Made by a program: the position numbers and the translations under genes. Under the pieces are notes generated by a model. The model made no database searches. It was not told where the DNA came from and saw nothing but the letters and a program-made list of their open reading frames with translations. A stretch of DNA of 64,000 nt from Lachnospiraceae bacterium (lineage in GTDB: Bacteria > Bacillota > Clostridia > Lachnospirales > Lachnospiraceae): NCBI GenBank assembly GCA_910573755.1, contig CAJTBO010000020.1:1-64000 (forward strand), written 5' to 3'. Every line of letters starts with the position of its first letter. Position 1 is the stretch's first letter. This document shows positions 1-8,277 of the stretch, one piece after another.

Positions 1-710
1 ACTGAACGTCCATTAAGCCCCCAGCAGAGCTGGGGAGAATAGAGTGAGCAGTAGCGATCCCTAAAGTACCAAAAATAAAACCTCCATGTTATCATAGATT
101 TGGGTCTAGGCAACCTAATCAACAATAGCAGGAGGTATCCATAATGGATAATCAGATTTTAGCACATACCAAGTATAATTGCACGTATCATATTGTTTTT
201 ATTCCGAAATATCGCCGGAAAGTAATGTATGGGAAGATTGGGAAAGAGGTTGGCGAGATATTGTCCACAGTATGTAAAATCGCAGGAGTAAAATTGATAA
301 AAGGCGGAGTATGTCCAAACCATGTACATCTGTATGTTTCGATTCCGCCCAAGATGAGTATCTCGGAAGTGATGTCAAAATTGAAAGGAAAGAGTGCCCT
401 GATGATATTTGACCGACACCCAGAATACAGGGACAAGTAAGGCAGACATTTTTGGGCAAGAGGATATTATGCCGAGACGATTGGGCAAGTGAACGAAGAG
501 ACAATCAAAAAGTACATCGAAGAGCAGGAGGAATGCAGTAGAATAGAAGGATAAAGAGCCTCTTTTAAGAGGCAGCCAAGTACCAGAGGTTAGTGAAATA
601 CTGCCTATAGGCAGCACCGAAAAAGGGGTTGCTTAGACACCGCCTATAGGCGGTACCGAAAAATGCCCCGGAGGGGTTCATCCAAACCACCGGCAGAGCC
701 GGTGGTCAAG
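1..710 (+). mobile_element. IS200/IS605-type insertion sequence with a broken transposase
   Basis: A single small transposase reading frame lies between two hairpins that share the loop core GCAGAGC. The left one, at 19-35, is CCCCAGC-AGA-GCTGGGG. The right one, at 686-706, has arms ACCACCGGC and GCCGGTGGT around AGA. Subterminal hairpins without inverted terminal repeats are the hallmark of IS200/IS605 elements, which move as single strands. Between the gene and the right end lie three more small palindromes, at 558-571, 601-614 and 640-653; the last two share the core GCCTATAGGC followed by ACCGAAAAA. The exact cleavage sites cannot be fixed from one copy, and the left end may start before the window. 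The ends look intact, so a transposase acting in trans could still move it. Confidence 0.75.
144..554 (+). pseudogene. tnpA: IS200-type HUH transposase TnpA, interrupted by an in-frame stop
   Basis: The first 98 codons encode a typical IS200 Y1 transposase, with the HUH metal-binding motif as PNHVHLYV at about residues 58-65. A TAA at 438-440 interrupts the frame. Translation in the same frame then resumes as GRHFWARGYYAETIG and continues through KKYIEEQ to a natural stop at 552-554, about 136 residues in total, which is a normal family length. In the characterised IS608 TnpA the catalytic tyrosine and a metal-binding glutamine sit four residues apart in the last helix. The Y and Q of YIEEQ here fit those positions and lie after the stop, so the short product should be inactive. 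A ribosome binding site (AGGAGG at 130-135) is intact. Confidence 0.85.
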
Positions 711-714
711 CCGT

Positions 715-891
715 ATGGCTGTGATTATTGACAAAAACCGGAACATAGATTCCATCAAACTGAAACTATCAGATGAACTGATTCGGTTTCTGCAGAACAA
801 CGGCGGCACACCCCCAGACGGTGCGCCGTCTGTTTTTATGTTCCGGGAACTGGGGATTAAGACCATGGATTTGGAGCTTGTGCTTTCATAA
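715..891 (+). CDS. Short ORF abutting the IS right end, probable C-terminal gene fragment
   Basis: A 58-residue frame starts 8 bases beyond the right hairpin of the IS element (MAVIIDKNRNIDSIKLKLSD at the N-terminus) and ends in LELVLS. There is no convincing ribosome binding site; the bases before the ATG belong to the IS end. I read it as the 3' end of a gene split by the insertion, with an accidental ATG. It contains a short low-complexity turn, GGTPPDGAP. The family was not recognised. It could instead be non-coding. Confidence 0.35.
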   Translation: MAVIIDKNRNIDSIKLKLSDELIRFLQNNGGTPPDGAPSVFMFRELGIKTMDLELVLS

Positions 892-924
892 ATAAATTTA
901 ATCAGAAAGAAGGATGAAAAGGTG

Positions 925-1491
925 ATGAAAAACAATTTGAACCGGTATATTGCGGCAGAATATGAAAATTTAAAATCGGAGTTGGAGCAGAGGGAGTTTG
1001 TGGAAAAAATAAGGTTCCTGATGATGGCAAAGGATAAAGATTTTTCCGATTATTATTCCACCCATAGCCTGACAAAAGAAGAATTTTATTCAGTCCTGGA
1101 TACTTTATATGGAATGAATAATCTGTGGATGTTGTCAGGATTTATCCGTCAGAACAGACAGGTCTTGTTTCAGGAAGTCCAGAATAGCATGAACGGCCTG
1201 AAAAGTCCTGATTTCACGGAAACATGCAGATTTGGAAAGGAAACCATGCTGTCAAGAATGTTCCAGGTCATGGAAAGATTTCAGTTAAATAACTGTATGG
1301 TGGCAGAGGAGGTTTTTGGTTATACTGTGGCTACCCGGAGGATGAAAGCATACTCATTTACAACAAGGAGCGGGAAAAATGTGCCGCAGATTATCCTGCA
1401 GGGGAACTGGGTGGAGCAGTGGGGCTTTGAGATTGGCTGCAGCGTGTCTGTGGAGTGTTATCAGAATAAGTTGGTTATCCTGAAAGATTAA
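925..1491 (+). CDS. Protein with C-terminal SymE-like toxin domain
   Basis: The protein has about 188 residues. The last 45 or so (from about PQIILQGNWVEQWGFEIG, through CSVSVEC, to KLVILKD) match the SymE/AbrB-like swapped-hairpin pattern: a 'G.W....GF..G..V.V....+.L.I' signature. Known SymE is an SOS-induced RNA-associated toxin of type I systems in E. coli. The first 140 residues are helical and charged and were not recognised, so this is not a stand-alone SymE. ATG 925 is chosen; an in-frame GTG sits directly before it at 922, and AAGG at 910-913 is the likely ribosome binding site. It lies next to an IS element and Rpn nuclease genes, which suits an accessory stress or mobile-DNA role. 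Whether it is toxic is inference; no antisense RNA promoter could be identified with confidence. Confidence 0.6.
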   Translation: MKNNLNRYIAAEYENLKSELEQREFVEKIRFLMMAKDKDFSDYYSTHSLTKEEFYSVLDTLYGMNNLWMLSGFIRQNRQVLFQEVQNSMNGLKSPDFTETCRFGKETMLSRMFQVMERFQLNNCMVAEEVFGYTVATRRMKAYSFTTRSGKNVPQIILQGNWVEQWGFEIGCSVSVECYQNKLVILKD

Positions 1492-1527
1492 AAAGGAAAA
1501 AATGCCAAGAGACAGGTTCTCGGCTTA

Positions 1528-1556
1528 TTGTAATTTGCCAGAAGTCTGTGTATAAT
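1528..1556 (+). promoter_or_regulatory. Sigma-A promoter of Rpn copy 1
   Basis: TTGTAA at 1528-1533 and TATAAT at 1551-1556 are separated by exactly 17 bases. The start codon of the nuclease gene is 75 bases downstream. The same hexamers, spacing and surrounding bases recur upstream of the second nuclease copy, which supports function. Confidence 0.75.
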
Positions 1557-1631
1557 AGAAATAGATAATAGGGATTTTGAAAAATACACATTTTCCGGCA
1601 GTGGTTTATGGAAAGAAAGCAGGCGAATAAA

Positions 1632-2441
1632 ATGGGAGACATGGAAACAAAGCAGACAAAATGGGAAGAATTAAGCATATCCAATGATTTCCTGTTTGGA
1701 AAGGTCATGCAGAATCCAGAACTGTGCAAAGAGTTATTGCAGAGGATTCTTCCGGATTTGAATATTGAACGCATTGAATATCCGGAATTACAGAAGAATA
1801 TCAATGTAGATATGGACGCTCATAGCGTCAGACTGGATGTGTATATAAAGGACGACAAGGAGACTGTTTACGACATAGAAATGCAGGTCAGTGATACAAA
1901 GGAACTGCCAAAGAGAAGCAGATATTATCAGGGAATGATTGACCTGCAGCTTGTGGATGCAGGTCAGCATTATAAAAAGTTGAACAAAAGCTATATCATA
2001 TTTATCTGTCCCTTTGATTTATACGGGAAAGGGAGGCATATCTATACCTTTGAAAATATCTGTAAAGAAGACAACAGTATTTCCATGGGGGATGAAGCCA
2101 TAAAGATATTTCTGAACGCCGATGGGACAATGGATGATGTCAGCAGGGAGTTAAAGGCATTTTTAGACTATGTAGCTGGGCAAAAGCCGGAGGATTCCTA
2201 TGTTGAGAAGCTGGAAGAAGCTGTGCAGGAAGCCAAGAAAAACAGGGAATGGAGGCATGAGTATATGACGTTGTTGATGCGAGATCAGGAGAATGTGGAA
2301 AAGGGCAAAGAATATGGTGAAGAACTGATGGCCAAACTGATAATGTTACTAAATGAGGATGGGCGGCTATCAGATGTTGTAAGGATATCACAGGATAAAG
2401 AATATCGCCAGAGCCTTTATTTAGAATATCACATCATCTAA
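1632..2441 (+). CDS. Rpn family PD-(D/E)XK nuclease / putative transposase, copy 1
   Basis: A 269-residue protein of the Rpn (recombination-promoting nuclease, PDDEXK_2) family, widespread and often multicopy in gut Firmicutes. The nuclease core is visible: RLDVY with the acidic residue at D69, then DIEMQV with E83-x-Q85 taking the place of the usual E-x-K. After it come the family's KRSRYYQ and YIIFICPFDLYGKG blocks. The C-terminus is a charged coiled segment (about 195-240) followed by a helical ending in EYHII. ATG 1632 is preferred over an in-frame ATG at 1608, because the paralogue at 2871 is conserved only from this point and because a GAAAGCAGG ribosome binding site sits 9 bases upstream. 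The second copy directly follows. E. coli Rpn proteins promote RecA-independent recombination; activity here is inferred. Confidence 0.85.
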   Translation: MGDMETKQTKWEELSISNDFLFGKVMQNPELCKELLQRILPDLNIERIEYPELQKNINVDMDAHSVRLDVYIKDDKETVYDIEMQVSDTKELPKRSRYYQGMIDLQLVDAGQHYKKLNKSYIIFICPFDLYGKGRHIYTFENICKEDNSISMGDEAIKIFLNADGTMDDVSRELKAFLDYVAGQKPEDSYVEKLEEAVQEAKKNREWRHEYMTLLMRDQENVEKGKEYGEELMAKLIMLLNEDGRLSDVVRISQDKEYRQSLYLEYHII

Positions 2442-2455
2442 GAGCAGGAGTATGA

Positions 2456-2486
2456 CAAGGCAGAGTATTTCAAGTGCTCTGCCTTG
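2456..2486 (+). terminator. Hairpin after Rpn copy 1
   Basis: A perfect 10-base stem, CAAGGCAGAG (2456-2465) pairing with CTCTGCCTTG (2477-2486), around an 11-base loop, 15 bases after the stop codon. Only three T residues follow, so it may be a weak intrinsic terminator or an mRNA 3' stabiliser. Confidence 0.5.
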
Positions 2487-2765
2487 TTTGACAGAATAAT
2501 ATAGGGCTATTTTTCGCACTTGGGTATGATATGGAGAACCGTATCATAAGTAAGGGCGAAAGAGGACGGATATTCCGGAAATAAAAGAGAATAAGTGTTG
2601 TATTTTACCCCTCTGGGAGTTTGTGGCTTTCATGGGGGTAGTATTATGGACTTATAGTTAAGATTCACTCAAAGATGATTCTAAAAATAAGATTACATAT
2701 TATGTATGTGGCAACTGGAACACCGGATATCAAAGAAAAATGCCAGGAGACAGGTTCTTGGCTTA

Positions 2766-2794
2766 TTGTAATTTACCGAATGGCTGTGTATAAT
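2766..2794 (+). promoter_or_regulatory. Sigma-A promoter of Rpn copy 2
   Basis: TTGTAA (2766-2771), 17-base spacer, TATAAT (2789-2794), followed by AGAAATAGATAA as in copy 1. The copy 2 start codon is 76 bases downstream. Confidence 0.75.
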
Positions 2795-2870
2795 AGAAAT
2801 AGATAACGGGATTTTTGGAACATGCAGAGTTTTCCGGCAGTGATTTGTTGAAAGAAAGCAGGTGGATAAA

Positions 2871-3668
2871 ATGGGAGACATGGAAACAAAGCAGACAAAA
2901 TGGGAAGAATTAAGCATATCCAATGATTTCCTGTTTGGCAAGGTCATGCAGAATCCGGAATTGTGCAAAGAGTTATTGCAGAGGATTCTTCCGGATTTGA
3001 ATATTGAACGTATTGAGTATCCGGAGTTGCAAAAAAGTATCAACATGGACATGGATGCCCGCAGTGTGAGGCTGGATGTGTATGTAAAAGATGAGAAAGA
3101 AGTTGTTTACGACATAGAAATGCAGGTAAGCCATACAAAGGAACTTCCTAAGAGAAGCCGGTATTATCAGAGTATGATAGACCTGCAGCTTATTGATAAA
3201 GGGCAGCTTTATGATGAGTTAAAGCGAAGCTATGTTATATTTATCTGTCCATTCGATTTATATGGGAAAGGACGGCATATTTATACCTTTGAAAATATCT
3301 GTAAAGAAGACGGCAGCATTTCAATGGGTGATGAGGCGGTAAAGATATTTCTCAATGCAAAAGGAACTCTGGATGATGTGAGTGATGAATTAAAGGCGTT
3401 TCTTGATTATGTGGCAGGGAAGAAGCCGAAGGATGCTTATGTGGAGAGGCTGGAGGAAGCGGTAAAAGAGGCCAAGAAGAATAGAGAATGGAGGCATGAG
3501 TATATGACGTTGTTGATGAGAGACCAGGAGAATGTGAAAAAAGGTGAGGAAATGTTGGCAAAATTAATAATACTTTTAAGTGAAGATGGCCGTTTATCAG
3601 ATGTTATCAAAGTATCACAGGATAAAGAATATCGTCAGGAACTTTATGCGGAATATCATATCATTTAA
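2871..3668 (+). CDS. Rpn family PD-(D/E)XK nuclease / putative transposase, copy 2
   Basis: A 265-residue paralogue of the gene at 1632. The first 55 residues are almost identical. The nuclease residues are kept: RLDVYVKD and YDIEMQV. Differences concentrate around residues 95-115 (DKGQLYDELKRSYVIF versus DAGQHYKKLNKSYIIF) and in the linker before the C-terminus, where this copy lacks about four residues (KKGEEMLAKL versus KGKEYGEELMAKL). A GTG at 2862 is in frame upstream, but ATG 2871 matches the other copy and has a GAAAGCAGG ribosome binding site at the same distance. Both copies appear intact, so both may be expressed from matching promoters. Confidence 0.85.
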   Translation: MGDMETKQTKWEELSISNDFLFGKVMQNPELCKELLQRILPDLNIERIEYPELQKSINMDMDARSVRLDVYVKDEKEVVYDIEMQVSHTKELPKRSRYYQSMIDLQLIDKGQLYDELKRSYVIFICPFDLYGKGRHIYTFENICKEDGSISMGDEAVKIFLNAKGTLDDVSDELKAFLDYVAGKKPKDAYVERLEEAVKEAKKNREWRHEYMTLLMRDQENVKKGEEMLAKLIILLSEDGRLSDVIKVSQDKEYRQELYAEYHII

Positions 3669-3682
3669 AAGCAGAGCATCAC

Positions 3683-3713
3683 AGGGCAGAAAATTTTAAA
3701 GATTTTCTGTCCT
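3683..3713 (+). terminator. Hairpin after Rpn copy 2
   Basis: AGGGCAGAAAAT (3683-3694) pairs with ATTTTCTGTCCT (3702-3713), with one G-T pair and a 7-base loop, 14 bases after the stop codon. It occupies the position of the copy 1 hairpin but has a different stem sequence. The downstream tract TAATAATAT is not a clean U run. Confidence 0.55.
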
Positions 3714-3771
3714 TAATAATATTACGAGATTTTTCGCATTTAGGTATGATATGGGGAACGGGAGGATTCAA

Positions 3772-4557
3772 ATGATACTTCTTACAGGGGCAAATGGATT
3801 TGTGGGTCATAAGATAATGGAGATTTGTAGAGATGCAGTTGCAGCTCCATCACTTCGGAATGTAACACAAGAAAATGTGAAAAGAATGATCGAAGAAAGT
3901 GACGCGGATGTCATTATTCATACCGCAGCCATTTCTGATATAGGAGCATGTCAGGCGGATCCGGATGCCTCTTATTATGCAAATGTGCAAATTCCTCTTT
4001 TTATTGCAAAAGCATCAAAGGGCAGGAAATTGATCTGTTTTAGTTCAGACCAGGTTTACAGCGGATGCAGCGAAGAGGGACCATACCCGGAGGATATTGT
4101 AAAACCGGGAAATATATATGCAGAGCATAAGCTGGAAATGGAACAGCGGTTATTAGAGATTGATCCAAGTGCAGTTATGCTGCGCGCTGAGTGGATGTAT
4201 GATTTCTATTTGAAAAAGCCAAATTATCTTATGAATATTATCACTGCGAAAGAAACTGTCGCATTTAGTTCCAGACAGTTTCGGGGTATAACATATCTGA
4301 AAGAAGCAGCTGAAAACATGGAAAAAGTTATTACCCTGCCGGGGGGCGTATATAATTTTGGAAGTGAAACAACAAAATCAATGTATGAAATTACTCGGGA
4401 ATTCATTGATTTACTGGGCAAAAAAGTGAAGTTGGAAGATATTCCTGCAAGACATAACTTATGGATGAACTGCGATAGAGCTAAAAAGTACGGTGTAAAG
4501 TTCAGTACTGTTACAGATGGATTAACGAAATGTGCAGTTGATAATCATTTGATTTAA
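3772..4557 (+). CDS. RmlD-like NAD(P)-dependent sugar-nucleotide reductase
   Basis: A 261-residue short-chain dehydrogenase/reductase of the extended class, closest in style to dTDP-4-dehydrorhamnose reductase. A Rossmann nucleotide-binding GANGFVG lies at residues 6-12. The segments IHTAAISDIGACQADP, CFSSDQVYSG and the catalytic YxxxK (IYAEHK) follow in the order usual for RmlD. It ends at about the usual length, though slightly short of typical RmlD (around 280-300). Start at ATG 3772: GGGAGG lies 6 bases upstream, whereas the in-frame ATG at 3751 has no ribosome binding site. No other rhamnose or polysaccharide genes are adjacent, so substrate and pathway are unknown. Confidence 0.8.
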   Translation: MILLTGANGFVGHKIMEICRDAVAAPSLRNVTQENVKRMIEESDADVIIHTAAISDIGACQADPDASYYANVQIPLFIAKASKGRKLICFSSDQVYSGCSEEGPYPEDIVKPGNIYAEHKLEMEQRLLEIDPSAVMLRAEWMYDFYLKKPNYLMNIITAKETVAFSSRQFRGITYLKEAAENMEKVITLPGGVYNFGSETTKSMYEITREFIDLLGKKVKLEDIPARHNLWMNCDRAKKYGVKFSTVTDGLTKCAVDNHLI

Positions 4558-4831
4558 ATGTGTGAACTTTTCTGCTTGTTGCAGTCCGGTTATACAGACG
4601 GAGGCACATATAAAAATATAAATGATATGATGGCTATCCGAAAAATAAAAGTGATGCATCCATCGAGAAATAAAGAAAAGCTGTTACTGGATGCTGCGGA
4701 AAAAGGGGATGGATGTCAGGGAGACTACGGCGCAGTTTGGATTTTTAGTGCAAAAATGCTTAAAGTAAACTATCAGTCTGCCGATATATTTCACAAGCAG
4801 AAAAACAAGATAACATATGAGGAGGTCTTTT
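4558..4831 (+). other. Intergenic stretch with a doubtful ORF
   Basis: A 99-codon frame could start at the ATG formed at the previous stop (TAAATG) and run to 4857, overlapping the start of the next gene. It has no ribosome binding site, its sequence resembles no family I know, and its end is out of frame with the well-supported gene at 4832. I see no promoter or hairpin worth calling here apart from the AGGAGG at 4820-4825 that serves the next gene. Confidence 0.3.
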
Positions 4832-5497
4832 ATGAACGTGACATGGAACACTGTTAACCGCCGGTTTTCTTCTATGAGAGACATTCACTTTGCAGCGGCA
4901 GAGGATAAAAACACAGCGGTAAATCATACATCTGGCAGAGATCAGGTAACAATATCTCAAGAGGGGCGTGACAGATTGGAAGTTTTGGCTGATAGAGTGG
5001 AAAACCAACTCAGCGCTATGACAAAAGAAGATTTCATGGATATGCTCAAACAATGGAAAAGTGAGAATCAACCTGAGCTGGAGGCTGACCCTTATCGGAA
5101 AGTTGACCCTGACGGTTCCATTGCCCGTAAGACTTATTTTGAATCCTATTTAGGACAGTTGAAAGATATGGAGGATACTATCAAATCCTACTATGCTGAT
5201 GCTTACGAAGAAGCTGTTTCGGCCCCCATTGACAGTTTGACATTTATTTCCGGAAAATATTTATGTGATTGGTCTGACTATTACGACCTGGACATTCCGG
5301 CGCAGGAACGACAATGGACATATTATCAGCTTCGTGCAATGCTGACAGGTTCTAATGTGGCATTAAATGACCCCTATGCATTAGCTTCCTCCGGTGGAAC
5401 AAAAACAGTAGACGAAATGGATAAAATTGCTAAACAAGCCGTAAAAGATAAGTTGGATTCACTTATTAAGGAGCGCGAAACATCAATAGTAAACTAA
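4832..5497 (+). CDS. Hypothetical soluble protein
   Basis: A 221-residue protein with a good GGAGG ribosome binding site 6 bases before ATG 4832 (an in-frame ATG at 4817 lies before that site). No signal peptide or membrane segment. The N-terminal third contains SGRDQVTISQEGRDRLE, a pattern (VTIS.EGR..L) seen in several Firmicute proteins of unknown function. The middle is acidic and helical (LGQLKDMEDTIKSYYADAYE), with an aromatic-rich YLCDWSDYYDLDIP patch, and the end is lysine-rich. I do not recognise the family. It sits between an RmlD-like gene and a regulator remnant in an eroded accessory region. Confidence 0.7.
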   Translation: MNVTWNTVNRRFSSMRDIHFAAAEDKNTAVNHTSGRDQVTISQEGRDRLEVLADRVENQLSAMTKEDFMDMLKQWKSENQPELEADPYRKVDPDGSIARKTYFESYLGQLKDMEDTIKSYYADAYEEAVSAPIDSLTFISGKYLCDWSDYYDLDIPAQERQWTYYQLRAMLTGSNVALNDPYALASSGGTKTVDEMDKIAKQAVKDKLDSLIKERETSIVN

Positions 5498-5515
5498 TTC
5501 AAGTTTAACGCTTTC

Positions 5516-6055
5516 TTATTCATACAGGTTAGGTTTGAGATAGGAACCGGAAGCGAAACAGTAAATATTGGAGCAGGGATCGGCGGAGATTGGGTAAAGC
5601 CGGCGGATGGTAAGTAAATTTTTGACGTAAGAGGAATTGCTGAGAATGTTCACAAGTTCCTGAAATATGCCTGAAAAAATCCGCCGGACACTCTTCAGAT
5701 CACTCTTTATGGCAGCATGGCTGACATACAACTCATTGCTCAAATCAAGTATATCATATCCGGCTTTTGAACTGATAAGCCTCTGTATAATATAAATATT
5801 TCTGATTTTGGGATTTTCAATTACATTTTCATAACCGATAAAAACATCATACATATTGCAGGCATCCGTATCGAGCTTATATCCTTTGTGGCTGGAAAGA
5901 ATTAGCGCAGGATGAACTTCTTCATTGATTGCAGTGATATACTGCTCATCTGTCTTCCCGGTTCTCCTCAAAATGGCGATGCTTATGAAGTAGGCGCGGA
6001 CGATTCCGGAAAGGTACAAAGACAAAGTAAAATACCCACTTATCAGGCTGTACAT
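5516..6055 (-). pseudogene. Remnant of a BglG/MtlR-type (PRD) transcriptional regulator
   Basis: Read on the minus strand, two helix-turn-helix pieces typical of this regulator family occur in order: INEEVHPALILSSHKGYKLD (end of the first HTH and its wing) and then LSNELYVSHAAIKSDLKSVR (the second HTH). The residues before the first piece do not form the expected N-terminal helices, and what follows the second piece (IFQELVNILSNSS onwards) has lost the PRD domains. At about 180 codons it is far shorter than the 500-700 residues usual for PRD regulators. No sugar transport genes are nearby. I treat it as a decayed fragment, not a working gene. Confidence 0.6.
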
Positions 6056-6147
6056 AATCAGCTGGCCGCGGGTGCACTGGTTAAAAAGGCGGCGCTGTTT
6101 TTATGAAAATTTTATAGAATTGATAAGACTTTAAAGCGGCGGCGTGG

Positions 6148-6153
6148 TATGAT
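6148..6153 (+). promoter_or_regulatory. Possible extended -10 element for the MoxR/ABC operon
   Basis: TGGTATGAT (TG one base before TATGAT at 6148-6153) lies 28 bases before the first operon gene. No -35 at 16-18 bases is evident; TTGATA at about 6119-6124 is too far. Moderate guess. Confidence 0.35.
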
Positions 6154-6180
6154 AAAAAGAATAAAAGGAGTGGGAAAACA

Positions 6181-8277
6181 ATGCGGAAACAATTTTTAAA
6201 GATAGCTGCCATACTGTTATGTACTCTCTGCCTTTTGGCAGGCAGAGAGCAATCTGCGGTTTTTGCGAAGGAAGAGAAGGCGCAGGGGCCTTTCACCGGG
6301 GAGGTAGCGGTTGTGAGGCAGGAAAACAACGGCTATGTGATGCAGGTGACGGTATCGAACAGCGGAGAGGATTTCACCGGCACGGTGCAGGTTGTCTTTG
6401 CCGGCGCTGATTCGGAAAACTGCGCCTACAATACGGAGATCGCCCTTCCGGCGCAGGGGAAAAAGCAGTTTACGGTCAGGGTGGCAAATACGGCTGTGGA
6501 TACTTCCCAGGGGGGAATGTGTGCACTTCGTTTTCTGGACCGGGAAGGGGATGTGCTGCAGGCGATCGAACTGAAAAATGTGTTTCAAAATGCCGTAACG
6601 GAAGCTGCGGTGGGGATTTTATCAGACCATTATGCAGAGCTCGGGATGATGGAGGCAAAAGGGCAAACGATCGATACGAATCAGGGATATTACCCTGTGA
6701 AGCTGACGGAATTAAACAACGATAACCTGAAAGAGCACTTGAACGGATTATATTATCTGATCATAGACCGGTTTGATGTTTCTTCCCTTGACAGGGAGAA
6801 TATCGAGGCGGTTCAGGAATGGGTCAGAAACGGCGGTTATCTGTTGGTGGGAACCGGCGCCTACGGGGAACAGACACTTTCCGGTTTTGATAAGGATTTT
6901 ATGGATGTGGAAGTCAACGAGGTCAGTGAACCGGGGGAGGATAACGCCGCCTCTGTCAATGCCGATCCCTACGGTTACCGTTATACGATGTATACAAATG
7001 ACGGGATCGACTTTACCAATATGGCAATCGCGGACTTAAGCTATAACAGAACAAGCGGAAGCTTCTATGAGAGCAGCGACAATCCGGCTTTATGCAGTTC
7101 CGTTGACAAGGGAGGAATTCTGGTTTATTACTTTTCTCTGGGGGATGAGGAACTGCAGAAGCTGAGCAGCTATACGGTGGCATCCATGTATGAGGAGTTT
7201 AAGTTTTTCAGCTACTATCAGTATAATCCTTATTCCGAATGGGAACATATCAGGGAGCGGGCCCTTGCTTTTATTGACAACGTCAATACCGATGTGGATT
7301 TTACATGGCTGAAGGTGATGATCCTTATATATGTAGTGCTGATCGGGCCGGTTCTGTATCTGCTCCTGCGCAAAGGGAAAAAATGCGAGTGGTATTGGGT
7401 CTGCGTGCCTGCCCTCGGTGTACTGTTCATTGCGGGCGTGTATGTTCTGGGACAGGGAGCGAGGGTAAAAGATACGAGGGTTTATTCCGTTACGACGCAG
7501 AAAGTGGACGGCAGCCGCAAAGACACTTACTTTATGGCTTACCATTCGGGAACAAGGCCCTGGGAGGTACGGCTGCAGGAGGATTATGAGATGGCAGGCC
7601 CGGCTTCGGGGCAGTATGTGTATTACTATGTGGGCTATACGCAGAATATGGACGATTACTTTTATGTGATCGGCAATGACAGTGAAGGGCTTTCGGCAGG
7701 CATTAAGCCGCAGGAGAACTTTGACAGCGGATTTTTTTATGCGGAAGGAAAGACAGGGAGCAGAGGGAACATTCTCTGTGAAAATTTAAAAAGAACCGGA
7801 CGGAGCATAACAGGCGGAAGCATCACAAACGAAACGGGCTGTGATATGGCGTATGTGGCAATCTGGTTCCGGAATAATATGATGGTGTTTTCCGATATTA
7901 AGGCGGGAGAGCGGCTTGATCTCGAGGAGGCTCTGAAGGCGGGAAAATGTATCTATGAGAACAATTCCGTCAGTTCCGGCGACGAACTGTTTTACGATAT
8001 GATCCCTATGTACAGCTATCATTATGACCTGGAATATGAGGGAGATGACATGGCAGCCCTTCTGATCGGTTTAGGCATTGCGGAAAACGAAAAACCGGTG
8101 GAGGCAGGACAGATCATGATCGCGGATCAGGCGGATCTGCAGCAGCAGGAGCAGGCGGTCGTTATAGGCCTGGTAAAGGACTATGATAAGGCAGCCGGCG
8201 GCAAATGTAACGAGACTTCTTACGGATGCCTTTATACCTATGCGGAGGTGGAAGGGGGACAGGATGCTTCAAATTGA
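6181..8277 (+). CDS. Exported membrane protein, first gene of the ABC/MoxR/VWA operon
   Basis: A 698-residue protein with a signal peptide (KIAAILLCTLCLLAG, cleavage likely near residue 30), a beta-sandwich N-terminal domain and then an amidotransferase-like alpha/beta region around residues 140-230 (AVGILSDHYAELG, YYLIIDRFDVSSL, EWVRNGGYLLVGTGAYGEQ). Two membrane helices follow near residues 378-397 and 405-424, then a beta-rich region to the end. This layout recurs in proteins encoded beside ABC-2 transporters and VWA proteins in Firmicutes. A strong AAAGGAG precedes ATG 6181. Its end overlaps the next start by 14 bases, so the two are probably translationally coupled. Molecular function is unknown; extracellular sensing or assembly is inference. 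Confidence 0.75.
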   Translation: MRKQFLKIAAILLCTLCLLAGREQSAVFAKEEKAQGPFTGEVAVVRQENNGYVMQVTVSNSGEDFTGTVQVVFAGADSENCAYNTEIALPAQGKKQFTVRVANTAVDTSQGGMCALRFLDREGDVLQAIELKNVFQNAVTEAAVGILSDHYAELGMMEAKGQTIDTNQGYYPVKLTELNNDNLKEHLNGLYYLIIDRFDVSSLDRENIEAVQEWVRNGGYLLVGTGAYGEQTLSGFDKDFMDVEVNEVSEPGEDNAASVNADPYGYRYTMYTNDGIDFTNMAIADLSYNRTSGSFYESSDNPALCSSVDKGGILVYYFSLGDEELQKLSSYTVASMYEEFKFFSYYQYNPYSEWEHIRERALAFIDNVNTDVDFTWLKVMILIYVVLIGPVLYLLLRKGKKCEWYWVCVPALGVLFIAGVYVLGQGARVKDTRVYSVTTQKVDGSRKDTYFMAYHSGTRPWEVRLQEDYEMAGPASGQYVYYYVGYTQNMDDYFYVIGNDSEGLSAGIKPQENFDSGFFYAEGKTGSRGNILCENLKRTGRSITGGSITNETGCDMAYVAIWFRNNMMVFSDIKAGERLDLEEALKAGKCIYENNSVSSGDELFYDMIPMYSYHYDLEYEGDDMAALLIGLGIAENEKPVEAGQIMIADQADLQQQEQAVVIGLVKDYDKAAGGKCNETSYGCLYTYAEVEGGQDASN

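Larger units (their letters stand above)
1501..3760 (+). repeat. Tandem duplication of a promoter-Rpn-terminator unit
   Basis: Two similar blocks follow one another: about 1501-2539 and about 2740-3759. Each has the same leader (AATGCCA, GACAGGTTCT, then TTGTAA-17-TATAATAGAAATAGATAA), a nuclease gene, a 3' hairpin and a trailing TTTTTCGCA..GGTATGATATGG segment (near 2510-2535 and 3730-3755). The middle spacer, 2540-2739, is unique to the first junction. Coding sequences differ at many synonymous positions and the C-terminal linker differs in length, so the duplication is not recent. Confidence 0.8.

Noticed and set aside
4558-4857. 99-codon ORF after the RmlD-like gene
   Set aside because: No ribosome binding site, overlaps a well-supported gene start in another frame and shows no family pattern.
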